A stretch of DNA of 64,000 nt from NCBI RefSeq assembly GCF_050389805.1, contig NZ_CP130945.1, positions 2,108,001 to 2,172,000 on the forward strand. The letters are read 5' to 3'. A program made the position numbers and the translations under genes. The DNA comes from Bacillus_BD sp050389805 (GTDB taxonomy: Bacteria > Bacillota > Bacilli > Bacillales > Cytobacillaceae). Positions 37,146 to 45,861 of this stretch are shown here, one piece after another. Positions within the stretch are counted from its first letter, which is position 1; every line of letters begins with the position of its first letter. Under the pieces are notes generated by a model, which was given only the letters and a program-made list of their open reading frames with translations, did no database searches and was not told the origin of the DNA.

Positions 37146-38564
37146 TTAATAAACACTTTCGTTTTTAATATACTTTTTGATTTTTCTAAAAGCCGTTGAT
37201 TGATTGATTCCAAGTATTTCTCCCACTTTATATGAACTTTTATATTTTTCGTATGCTCGTTTAATTAATTGCTCCTCCACTTCCTCTTGAGCTTGCTTTA
37301 ACGTACATACATCGTATAAGTGGACAAAGTATTGTGAACGATCATTCCCAAAACGGGAGATTTTTTGTGGTAAGTCATTTAATTGAACTTCTTTATCATC
37401 TGCCATCACCACTAAGCGCTCTATTAGATTTTCAAGCTCCCTTACATTACCTGGCCAATCATAATGGCATAAAGCATTTTCTACCTCTAATGATAAAATG
37501 GTATTCGATTGGTATTTTAAGTTAAACTTGTTTAGAAAGTGATCGATGAGATACGGTATATCTTCTTGTCTTGTCCTTAGAGGGGGAATATGAATTGGAA
37601 TGACGTTTAAGCGATAGTACAGGTCCTCTCTAAATGTAGCATCATCAACCATTTTTTCTAGGTCTTTATTGGTAGCAGCGATAATTCTAACATCAATTTC
37701 AATTGATTTTGTCCCGCCAACTCGTTGTATCGTATTTTCCTGTAGAGCTTTTAATAGCTTTACTTGAAGATTAAGTGGCATTTCTCCAATCTCATCTAAA
37801 AATAAGGTACCCCCATCGGCCTCTTCAAATAAACCTCTCTTCCCATGTTTTTGCCCACCCGTAAATGTACCTGGCTCATATCCAAATAGTTCAGTTTCTA
37901 TGAGGTTTTCAGGGATTGCTCCGCAGTTTACGTGAATAAGGGGTTTTTCCTTTCGAGGGCTTTTCTTATGGATGTTTTCTACAATTACACCTTTTCCAAC
38001 TCCTGACTTTCCTGTGACAAGAACGGTAGAATCAACTTTTGCGATTTTATCAATCATTCTAACAATGTTACGCATATTGGATGAAACGGATATAAAATCT
38101 TCTGTTTCCTTGTTTTGGAATTTTCTCAGTTGTGACAATTCCTCCTGGTAACTTTCTAGTAAAGATTCGGTGCGTTCCATTTTATCTCGAAGTTCTCTAA
38201 TCTCAGTAAGATCCCTTGAGGTGAAAATAATAATTTCAATTTCACCTTTATCATCGAAGACAGGATTTCCAATTACGTGAACGGTTCGACCACTTTTAGT
38301 TCTTTGAATCATGGATACTCTTTCTTTTCTCTGTTTTATAATAGGATAGAGGGTAGGTGAATATAATCCGATTTGAGCAAGGTCTTCAGCGTTTTTTCCG
38401 ACAAGATCCTTTGCCGTCTTTCCATATAATGCTTCGCTAGCAGGATTTACACGTAAAACAGTTCCTTTTCCATTAGTTACAAATATTTCGTCGAATGAAG
38501 AATTAATAATGGTTTCTAATTGTTTATTTAGTATTTCATAGTCATGTAATAGACTTGATTCCAT
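37146..38564 (-). CDS. PAS-domain sigma-54-dependent activator with altered GAFTGA loop
   Basis: A 472-residue enhancer-binding protein. The N-terminal PAS domain (SSFDEIFVTNGKG to about residue 130) is followed by a short coiled coil, the AAA+ domain (Walker A GKSGVGKG, Walker B GGTLFLDEIGEMP, R-finger region) and a C-terminal Fis-type HTH (VGEILGINQSTAFRKIKKY). The loop that contacts sigma-54 is GTFTGG (residues 232-237) instead of GAFTGA. The key Thr and Phe are kept but two small residues differ. It probably controls the operon starting at 39845, whose sigma-54 promoter lies 1.2 kb upstream of its own start across an IS relic. Start ATG 38564 follows GGAGGGG. The inducer is unknown. Confidence 0.85.
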   Translation of the reverse strand: MESSLLHDYEILNKQLETIINSSFDEIFVTNGKGTVLRVNPASEALYGKTAKDLVGKNAEDLAQIGLYSPTLYPIIKQRKERVSMIQRTKSGRTVHVIGNPVFDDKGEIEIIIFTSRDLTEIRELRDKMERTESLLESYQEELSQLRKFQNKETEDFISVSSNMRNIVRMIDKIAKVDSTVLVTGKSGVGKGVIVENIHKKSPRKEKPLIHVNCGAIPENLIETELFGYEPGTFTGGQKHGKRGLFEEADGGTLFLDEIGEMPLNLQVKLLKALQENTIQRVGGTKSIEIDVRIIAATNKDLEKMVDDATFREDLYYRLNVIPIHIPPLRTRQEDIPYLIDHFLNKFNLKYQSNTILSLEVENALCHYDWPGNVRELENLIERLVVMADDKEVQLNDLPQKISRFGNDRSQYFVHLYDVCTLKQAQEEVEEQLIKRAYEKYKSSYKVGEILGINQSTAFRKIKKYIKNESVY

Positions 38565-38683
38565 TTATTCACCCCTCCTACTCTGGACGTATTGTCAAAA
38601 CTTTTACATTAAATAAGCTATAGAATGTCTTTATAGAGAGCTTTATAAGCAAAAAATAGCCACCCCCTGAATTCTAAGGATAA

Positions 38684-39360
38684 TTGAGGTTACCACACAC
38701 CCAAAAACCTAGAATGGAAGTGACAATTTTGTACCCTCAAATTATAACCTTTTTATTAACTGATATAAATTATTTAGATCAGATCATAAGTACATCATTG
38801 CTTACCTTATTAATTGGTAAAAACATGTTTGATAAACCAACAGAACAGCCGGTTAATAAACCTAATCGGAAACTTCATGTAGAAGATCTACCGATCATTG
38901 TAGTACCAGAAAAACTCGACTATTGAATACTTCTCAATGAGTTTCTTGAAAAACACGGAAAACCTCATTGATGAAGTCTTACTAAAGATGAAAGAGATTC
39001 TGGAGAACCTTACCTCTGTAGTAGACGGAAATCCTATCTTTTAGACCAACATTTCTTCGCACAGAATGACATTTTCATTTGATGTGAAACAAGTTATTGG
39101 TCTTACAAATGATGATGCTGTTTTAACCGAATACAGGCCGCTGAAGCAAATAATTGAGAGACTTAATCGTACATTTAAGGGTAATTATCGCTCAACCCAT
39201 GGCTTCGAATCAGAAAAGGGTTCTATTTTTTTGTAACACTGTATGTGACTTACTTTAACTTTCTACGCCCACATGCCAATCTAGAAGAAAAAGTTCCTGT
39301 CGTGACCCAAAACTACAAGGACTTCCAACGCCAGTACGTTGGACAAAACTAATTGGGTTA
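38684..39360 (+). mobile_element. Decayed IS element: DDE transposase remnant
   Basis: The left part reads SLLTLLIGKNMFDKPTEQP in frame, then stops near 38925. Further on, another frame gives VLTEYRPLKQIIERLNRTF followed by KGNYRSTHGFESEKGS and, after a frameshift, TYFNFLRPHANLEEKVPV. That is the C-terminal part of a DDE integrase-core transposase, with the E in TEYRPL-type context and the typical NYRSTHGF. Stops and frameshifts show it is dead. I could not define terminal inverted repeats. It sits between a sigma-54 activator and the promoter it probably controls. Confidence 0.7.
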
Positions 39361-39788
39361 TCTCTAGAATGTATTGCTGGGAAAAGATCAACCTAATTTT
39401 TTTTAGCTGAGCCCTTAATCGATTTAGCAATCGGTGAAGCGAACTCTTGACAAACCGAACTTGCCAATCAAGGGCTTATTTGTCATGCCTACTTATGTTC
39501 CCTTCGCCCTTGTTAACTACAAACTAAATGGCTTGTTTGTCAATACCGATTGAGTCGGCCTCCAACCCAATAAATGGAAGGTAAGCTAAACACCTCGGAA
39601 GTTTTCATAGAACTTTTGACACTACCAATCTGGAAATTCCTCTTAATATGAATCATAGCACACAGATTGTTTTTAGTAAATTTAGAAAATTACCAATTTA
39701 ATGCGCGAATGCATTTTTGCCCAATGTGCACTTGCATGTATTTTGGAAAGATTATTCAGAAACTTATCACTACAAGGTCAAAAGGCTG
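39361..39788. promoter_or_regulatory. Upstream region of the aminotransferase operon, possible activator sites
   Basis: No gene. An imperfect inverted repeat (AGCCCTTAATCG near 39412 against CCAATCAAGGGCT near 39460) may be the IS end or a terminator. At 39701-39745 the sequence is rich in TGCA steps (AATGCGCGAATGCATT, TGTGCACTTGCATGT), 50-90 bases before the sigma-54 promoter, a suitable place for enhancer binding by the PAS activator. This is inference. Confidence 0.35.
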
Positions 39789-39805
39789 TTGGCATGGAAA
39801 TTGCA
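39789..39805 (+). promoter_or_regulatory. Sigma-54 (-24/-12) promoter of the aminotransferase operon
   Basis: TTGGCATGGAAATTGCA carries GG at 39791-39792 and GC at 39803-39804, the exact 12-base register of the TGGCAC-N5-TTGCA consensus, with one mismatch (T for C). It lies 40 bases before the aminotransferase start. It almost repeats the promoter at 54399. Confidence 0.8.
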
Positions 39806-39844
39806 TATTAATTATACGAATAAAAAAGTAGGGGAGGACTAAAC

Positions 39845-41227
39845 ATGAATTCATTAAATGTATTAGGTGAACAAGAAATTAAAAAACTACAGGAACTAGA
39901 TAAGAAACATTATTTACATCCAACATCTTCACTAAAGCAGCAACAGGAACAGGGCCCTAAGTATATTTTTACAGAAGGAAACGGTGTCTATTTAACGGAT
40001 GTATATGGAGATCAGTATATTGATGCACTTGCTTCGCTTTGGAATGTCAACATCGGTCATGGTAGAAGGGAACTTGGAGAAGTAGCTAGTCAACAAATGG
40101 GAAGACTTGCTTACAGTTCTTCTTTTAATAATCTCTCACACGAACCAGTGATTCAATTATCTGAAAAACTTGCTAGTATGACACCTGGTGATTTAAATGT
40201 CTTCTTTTATACTTCTGGTGGTTCAGAATCCAATGATACTGCCTTTAAACTAGTAAGACACTTTTGGAAATTAAAGGGGAAACCAGAAAAGAAAAAGATT
40301 ATCGGTTTAGAACAAGGTTATCACGGGGTAACAGTTGCTGCATCTAGTGCAACAGGTATCTCACAATTCCAAGATATGGCACCTGGTAAAGCACCAGACT
40401 TTCTTCACGCAGCTGCTCATAAAACCAATTGTGAATTGGGTGATAAAAATGACCCGGATTATGCTAGAAGTATCCGCGGGATCATTGAGCGAGAAGGTGT
40501 AGAGACTATTGCAGGAGTGATTGTGGAACCGATACAAGGAGCTGGAGGAATAAATATTCCCCCTGATGGTTACTTAAAGGCGGTTCGACAATTGTGTGAT
40601 GAATATGGAATCCTAATGATTGCTGATGAAGTTATTTGTGGTTTTGCACGAACAGGCAAAATGTTCGGGGTTGATAATTGGGATGTAGTACCAGATGTAA
40701 TGTCAATGGCAAAAGGAATTACAAGTGGCTATATACAGCTAGGGGCTGTTGGGATTACAGAGCGTTTAAGAGATGAACTTGCACAAATCTCTGATGGGGT
40801 TCTTTTCCATGGTTTTACTTATAGCGGCCACCCAACGGCTTGTGCAGTAGCCTTAAAGAATCTTGAGATTATTGAAACAGAAAACTTAGTTGACCATACA
40901 AAAAAGATGGAAAGTGTTTTCGCAGAAGGCTTTAAATACCTGGAAGAGAAGCATTCAATAGTTGGAAAGTCTAGAACAAAAGGATTATTAGCAGCATTTG
41001 AATTGTTGAAAGATAGAGAAAATGGCATTCAGTTTGCACCTGAGAAAATGGTTGCACCTAATTTCGTAGAAGAATGTTTTAAACGTAAATTAATTGTTCG
41101 CCCAGTGACATATGGTGGAAGAAATGTCATTGCCATGTCGCCACCATTAGTGATAACAAAAAATCAGATTGAAACCATGATTTCGATTTTTTCTGATGCG
41201 ATTAAAGCCATAGAGAAGACTCTATAG
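39845..41227 (+). CDS. Class III omega-amino acid:pyruvate aminotransferase
   Basis: A 460-residue PLP enzyme of the beta-alanine/omega-amino acid:pyruvate group. Visible are the substrate-site LASLWNVNIGHG, the phosphate-binding YTSGGSESNDTAF, GYHGVTVAAS, the PLP-pyridine Asp in MIADEVICGFARTG, and the Schiff-base lysine in MSMAKGITSGY. Ribosome binding site GGGGAGG precedes ATG 39845. It is the first gene after a sigma-54 promoter. Alanine dehydrogenase follows 30 bases on, which fits removal of the alanine made from pyruvate. The amino donor is probably an omega-amino acid released by the amide-hydrolysing enzymes downstream; beta-alanine, putrescine or 6-aminohexanoate are possible. Confidence 0.88.
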   Translation: MNSLNVLGEQEIKKLQELDKKHYLHPTSSLKQQQEQGPKYIFTEGNGVYLTDVYGDQYIDALASLWNVNIGHGRRELGEVASQQMGRLAYSSSFNNLSHEPVIQLSEKLASMTPGDLNVFFYTSGGSESNDTAFKLVRHFWKLKGKPEKKKIIGLEQGYHGVTVAASSATGISQFQDMAPGKAPDFLHAAAHKTNCELGDKNDPDYARSIRGIIEREGVETIAGVIVEPIQGAGGINIPPDGYLKAVRQLCDEYGILMIADEVICGFARTGKMFGVDNWDVVPDVMSMAKGITSGYIQLGAVGITERLRDELAQISDGVLFHGFTYSGHPTACAVALKNLEIIETENLVDHTKKMESVFAEGFKYLEEKHSIVGKSRTKGLLAAFELLKDRENGIQFAPEKMVAPNFVEECFKRKLIVRPVTYGGRNVIAMSPPLVITKNQIETMISIFSDAIKAIEKTL

Positions 41228-41256
41228 TATCAATAAAAAAATGGGGTGAGAAGCAC

Positions 41257-42390
41257 GTGATTGTCGGGGTACCAAGAGAAATAAAAAATAATGAAAACCG
41301 TGTGGCCATAACACCTGCTGGGGTAGCCATTTTAAAGAAGGCTGGTCACCAAGTGATCATCGAAACTGGAGCAGGTAAAGGAAGTGGTTTCCAGGATGAA
41401 GAATATATTGAAGCTGGTGCCATCGTTTCAGAAAAAGCAAAAGATGTTTGGGATAATGTCCATATGATATTAAAAGTAAAAGAACCCTTACCATCCGAGT
41501 ATGAGTATTTTAGACAAAATCTGATCCTTTTTACTTACCTACACTTGGCTGCAGAGCCTGAGCTAACAGAGGCATTAGTTAATAAGGGAGTTATTGCTAT
41601 CGGATATGAGACTGTCGAAAAGAACAATACTCTGCCTCTCTTAACGCCTATGAGTGAAGTAGCAGGTCGGATGGCAACGCAAATCGGGACACAATTTTTA
41701 CAAAAAACAAATGGTGGATTAGGTATTCTATTAGCAGGTGTTCCAGGTGTAGCACGAGGCAAAGTTACAATCATTGGCGGTGGTGTGGTGGGAACTAATG
41801 CGGCCAAAATGGCAGTGGGCTTAGGTGCTCAAGTTACAATATTAGATCTTAGTTCTGAACGACTTAGACAGCTTGATGATATTTTTGGGAATCATATCCA
41901 AACCCTAAAATCCAATCACTATAATATTGCGCATGCAGTGAAAGAAGCTGATCTAGTCATTGGAGCCGTTTTAATACCAGGATCGAAAGCACCAAAACTT
42001 GTCACAAAAGAAATGGTAAAAGAAATGAAGCCTGGCTCAGTCATTGTAGATGTGGCGGTAGATCAAGGTGGCATTTTTGAAACAGTAGATCGTATTACCA
42101 CTCATGATCACCCGACCTTTGAAAAATATGGTGTCTTACACTATGCTGTTGCAAATATGCCAGGGGCAGTACCCAGAACTTCAACTGTAGCCCTGACAAA
42201 TGTAACGATACCTTATGCATTAGAAATTTGTAATAAAGGGTTTGAAAAAGCGATAACCGAAAACCTTTCGATTTCGAAAGGAGTTAACGTAGCTAATGGC
42301 TATATAACTTGCCCTGCTGTTGCGAAAAGTCTTCATTATGAGTGTACGCCCATTCAGGAAATTGTTAAGCAAAAAGTGACTAATGGATAA
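41257..42390 (+). CDS. ald: Alanine dehydrogenase
   Basis: A 377-residue NAD-dependent enzyme: L-alanine + NAD to pyruvate + ammonia. The N-terminus GVPREIKNNENRVAITPAGV is characteristic, with the catalytic lysine in KVKEPL and His in YLHLA. The Rossmann fold shows GGGVVGTNAAKMAVGLGA and the C-terminal side DVAVDQGG. GTG 41257 is preceded by GGGGTGAG. In this operon it regenerates pyruvate from the alanine produced by the aminotransferase, so it is probably dedicated to the pathway and not the sporulation-linked housekeeping copy. Confidence 0.93.
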   Translation: MIVGVPREIKNNENRVAITPAGVAILKKAGHQVIIETGAGKGSGFQDEEYIEAGAIVSEKAKDVWDNVHMILKVKEPLPSEYEYFRQNLILFTYLHLAAEPELTEALVNKGVIAIGYETVEKNNTLPLLTPMSEVAGRMATQIGTQFLQKTNGGLGILLAGVPGVARGKVTIIGGGVVGTNAAKMAVGLGAQVTILDLSSERLRQLDDIFGNHIQTLKSNHYNIAHAVKEADLVIGAVLIPGSKAPKLVTKEMVKEMKPGSVIVDVAVDQGGIFETVDRITTHDHPTFEKYGVLHYAVANMPGAVPRTSTVALTNVTIPYALEICNKGFEKAITENLSISKGVNVANGYITCPAVAKSLHYECTPIQEIVKQKVTNG

Positions 42391-42436
42391 AAAAACAATA
42401 AGTAATCTTGGTTCGTACAATTAGATTATTGCTGGT

Positions 42437-42477
42437 AGTCAAGATGCAATTAACATTTGATTATTTGCATCTTGACT
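42437..42477. other. Perfect 13-bp inverted repeat between ald and the aldehyde dehydrogenase
   Basis: AGTCAAGATGCAA (42437-42449) and its complement (42465-42477) flank a 15-base loop. No U-tract follows, so it may be a processing or stabilising hairpin, or an operator, and not a terminator. It sits in a 281-base gap within the presumed operon. Confidence 0.55.
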
Positions 42478-42671
42478 TGCTAAATTAATAGCTTTGATTT
42501 ATTAATATGTAAAAAATATAAGAAGCTACCTTGTCGATGTCATTAGTTATTAGTACAATAAACAAAAATAACAGAATATTATAAAAATGATATCTTTTTT
42601 TAAAAAAATATTTCTATACACGAACATGATATGAATTAATAGAATACTAAAAGTTAGGAGAATCAGAATAT

Positions 42672-44144
42672 ATGTTAACTAACAATAATGAGTATTTAAA
42701 TTTTGTAAACGGAAAATGGCAACCTTCAAGAAGCGGCTCTACTATTGAAGTTTTTAATCCAGCTAATAGAGATGAAGTGGTTGGAAGAGTGCAAGCCTCT
42801 AATTTAGAAGATTTAGAGGAAGCAGTTGCGATTGCAAAAGAAACGTTACAAATTTGGAAAAACATTTCTTCAGTGGATAGAGGAAACTTTCTCCATAAGA
42901 CAGCGGATATTTTGGAAGAAAGAGCGGACGAAATAGCAGAGATCGCAACAAAGGAAATGGGGAAAATTTTCCGAGATACAAAGGGTGAAGTGCTAAGAGG
43001 AGTAGCCATTCTCCGTTATTATGCTCAAGAAGGTATGAGACAAATGGGTGAAGTGCTCCCATCAAGTCATAAGTCAAATCTATTAATTACAAAACGTGTA
43101 CCAGTAGGAGTTGTCGGAATAATATCTCCTTGGAATTTTCCGATTGCGATTCCAATATGGAAAATGGCACCTGCATTAATTTACGGAAATACAATTGTTT
43201 TTAAACCAGCGTCAGAAACCGGAATTACAGCAGCTAAAATCATTCAAGCATTTCATGATGCAGGTTTTCCAGCTGGAGTAGTAAACTTAGTAAATGGTAG
43301 AGGAAGCGTAATTGGCCAAGGGTTATCAGACCATCCTGATGTTCAAGCTATTTCGTTTACTGGATCGAATTCTGTTGGAAATCAGGTTGCCGCTAGCGCT
43401 TTAAAACACGGTGCAAAATTTCAGTTAGAAATGGGCGGTAAAAATCCAGTTATAATTATGGATGATGCTGACTTAGAGCATGCGGCAGAGCTAACTGTAC
43501 AAGGAGCGATGAAACAAACAGGTCAAAGATGTACAGCAACTAGTCGCGCTTATATCCATGAATCGATATATGACGAATTTAAAAAAATAGTCCTTCAAAA
43601 GGCATCGCTATTAAAAGTGGGGAACGGTTTTGATCAAAATGTTGATTTCGGACCGCTTGCCTCAAAGCAACAAATGAACACAGTTGTTGGTTATATAGAG
43701 AAAGGTTTAGAAGAGGGGGCTACCCTACTTTGTGGAGGGGAGTCATTAAAGGGAGATCTCGAAAAAGGGTATTTTGTTCCACCAACGATTTTTGAAAATG
43801 TGACTCAGGATATGACGATAGCTAAAGAAGAAATATTTGGTCCCGTTCTTGCGTTAATGAAAATAAATAGCATAGAAGAAGCAATTGAAATGGCGAATGA
43901 TACGAAATATGGACTAAGTGCTTCTATTTTTACGAATGATATTACACGAGCTTTTACATTTATTAACGACATAGAGACAGGACTTGTTCAAATTAATGGG
44001 GAGACAGGAGGCGCTGAGCCACAAGCTCCATTCGGGGGTATGAAAGATTCAAGTTCACAATCAAGAGAACAAGGTCAAGCTGCTAAGGAGTTTTATACAA
44101 CAATGAAAACGATTACAATTACACCTGTTCCTTCAAATGGTTAA
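42672..44144 (+). CDS. Aldehyde dehydrogenase, 2-oxoglutarate-semialdehyde dehydrogenase-like
   Basis: A 490-residue NAD(P)-dependent aldehyde dehydrogenase. Motifs: SPWNFPIAIP (cofactor site), FTGSNSVGNQV, general base in LEMGGKNPV, catalytic Cys in GQRCTATSRA, and EEIFGPVLAL. The N-terminus (YLNFVNGKWQPSRSG) and the C-terminal GGAEPQAPFGGMKDSS resemble Bacillus YcbD-type 2-oxoglutarate-semialdehyde dehydrogenases. ATG 42672 has AGGAGAATC upstream. In context it should oxidise the semialdehyde made by the class III aminotransferase to a dicarboxylic acid. Chain length cannot be read from sequence. Confidence 0.87.
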   Translation: MLTNNNEYLNFVNGKWQPSRSGSTIEVFNPANRDEVVGRVQASNLEDLEEAVAIAKETLQIWKNISSVDRGNFLHKTADILEERADEIAEIATKEMGKIFRDTKGEVLRGVAILRYYAQEGMRQMGEVLPSSHKSNLLITKRVPVGVVGIISPWNFPIAIPIWKMAPALIYGNTIVFKPASETGITAAKIIQAFHDAGFPAGVVNLVNGRGSVIGQGLSDHPDVQAISFTGSNSVGNQVAASALKHGAKFQLEMGGKNPVIIMDDADLEHAAELTVQGAMKQTGQRCTATSRAYIHESIYDEFKKIVLQKASLLKVGNGFDQNVDFGPLASKQQMNTVVGYIEKGLEEGATLLCGGESLKGDLEKGYFVPPTIFENVTQDMTIAKEEIFGPVLALMKINSIEEAIEMANDTKYGLSASIFTNDITRAFTFINDIETGLVQINGETGGAEPQAPFGGMKDSSSQSREQGQAAKEFYTTMKTITITPVPSNG

Positions 44145-44245
44145 TTCGTGACGTTTTAATGGTTATTGTATTTGCTATTTCATCTTTTGAATCTTACTGG
44201 TTGAAATGAGAAGACAAATCCAAAAGTTTCCGAGGTGGTTGATTA

Positions 44246-45766
44246 ATGCAGAAACGAAACAATTTAATCAAGAAGGATAATATTCCGATTGCTTTCGCTG
44301 GGCGGAATGTAGGATTACTTGGTTATTCATTTGTTTGGGTCGGAATTGCAGTCATTATTGCTACATTCGCTCTTGGTGGAGACGGTGTGCAGGACATGAA
44401 ATTAGGATGGGTATTACTGGCTTGTTTATTAGCCAATATCGTACTTGGAGCATTTATATCCATTACTGGTGATATTGGAATTGAGCATGGAATTAACTTT
44501 CCCGTTTATATGCGTGCGCCTTTTGGTGTGATAGGCTCCTATATTCCAATGTTAATTAGAGCAGTTCTAGGAGCTTTTTGGTTTGGGATCCAAACATACT
44601 TTGGAGCTCTAGCAATCAACTATATTTTCATGAATTTCTTCGGTTTTGATAATTGGTTATTTTGGTATATTGTCTTTACTATTGCACAGGTAATTAATAC
44701 AGCCTTTGGTTTCAAAGCAATAGAAAGGTTTTCTAGTATTGCAGCACCTTGTATTATCATTATTTCAGTTTGGATGTATTTTAGACTTGAAGGTGTAGCT
44801 TCAGCGGCGGGTAATAATGTATGGAATACAGTATTAGGCTCAGAGAGCTCTGGTTTTGTTTGGAATACATTTATTATTTTATTCTTTGTGAATATGGCTT
44901 TTTGGTCTACAGCTGCATCCGATTCTCAAAATCTAACAAGATATGTTAAAACCCAACAATTCGAGAAAAGTTGGTTTAAACGTAATAAAAATACACTATT
45001 AGGACATTTAGTTGCATTGCCACTTACTCAATCCGCCATGATTGTGATTGGTGGGGTTGCTATGATTGCGGTTAACAACTGGAATCCAGTTGAGGCAATT
45101 CAATCAACAGCATCAGGAATCATATTAATTGTGTTACTAGTCATGGTTGTGTTTGCCCAATGGTCAACAAACGCTGCATCGAATCTATTAACGCCAGCTA
45201 CTGTCTTTGCTGAGGTCTTTCCGAAAATTGGATATGTAGGCGGGGTTATCTTGACTGCCATTGTAGGGTCTGTTATACAACCATGGGCTTTAATGGAGGT
45301 ATTGACAGATTTTCTAAATGTAATGAGCTCTGTATACTCAGCGATTGTAGGAATATTATTTTCAGATTATTATTTATTAAGAAAACGCAGATTGAATATA
45401 CCTGAACTTTATAAAAAGAATGGACAATTTGCATATGCTCATGGTTGGAATCTGGCAGGAATCATCTCTCTCATCCTGGGAATGGCCGTCGCCTCTGTGT
45501 TTAGTTCTTATGCCTTCCTAGTTGGATTTGTTGTGAGTTTTATTGCCTACTATTTCTTAGCAAAAAAATGGTGGTTTATTAAATACAAACAAGCAGAAAT
45601 TGAGGAAAATTATCCTGATCGACTTTTAGGTGTGACAAATGGTACAGATTGGGTATTAAATGAAGAACAAAATGCAATTGTTCCTTCTTTTAATCGTAAT
45701 AGAACAACACTAGATAAAAAGGGGATAGGTTCATCAATTACACCTCATCATATTGAAGACGTATAA
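44246..45766 (+). CDS. NCS1 family nucleobase/hydantoin-type permease
   Basis: A 506-residue membrane protein with about 12 hydrophobic helices. The family start NVGLLGYSFVWVGIAV with a nearby discontinuous helix, GIEHGINFPVYMRAPFG and FWFGIQTYFGA are NCS1 hallmarks (Mhp1, CodB, PucI relatives). It imports a heterocyclic amide by cation symport; hydantoin, allantoin, cytosine and lactams are candidates. The hyuA-hyuB genes directly downstream favour a hydantoin- or lactam-like substrate. ATG 44246 follows GAGGTGG. A hairpin separates it from hyuA. Confidence 0.87.
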   Translation: MQKRNNLIKKDNIPIAFAGRNVGLLGYSFVWVGIAVIIATFALGGDGVQDMKLGWVLLACLLANIVLGAFISITGDIGIEHGINFPVYMRAPFGVIGSYIPMLIRAVLGAFWFGIQTYFGALAINYIFMNFFGFDNWLFWYIVFTIAQVINTAFGFKAIERFSSIAAPCIIIISVWMYFRLEGVASAAGNNVWNTVLGSESSGFVWNTFIILFFVNMAFWSTAASDSQNLTRYVKTQQFEKSWFKRNKNTLLGHLVALPLTQSAMIVIGGVAMIAVNNWNPVEAIQSTASGIILIVLLVMVVFAQWSTNAASNLLTPATVFAEVFPKIGYVGGVILTAIVGSVIQPWALMEVLTDFLNVMSSVYSAIVGILFSDYYLLRKRRLNIPELYKKNGQFAYAHGWNLAGIISLILGMAVASVFSSYAFLVGFVVSFIAYYFLAKKWWFIKYKQAEIEENYPDRLLGVTNGTDWVLNEEQNAIVPSFNRNRTTLDKKGIGSSITPHHIEDV

Positions 45767-45796
45767 ACTAGTAGCTTTGTTAATTATGTGTGCGAC

Positions 45797-45823
45797 TCAC
45801 GGTATATGTGAAGTATACCGTGA
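45797..45823 (+). other. 10-bp perfect hairpin between permease and hyuA
   Basis: TCACGGTATA (45797-45806) pairs with TATACCGTGA (45814-45823), followed by ATTTTC. The tail is weak for a terminator. It may partly terminate transcription or protect the mRNA, setting different levels for permease and hyuAB. Confidence 0.55.
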
Positions 45824-45861
45824 ATTTTCAAAATAATTAAAATATCAAAAGGAGGAAAACT

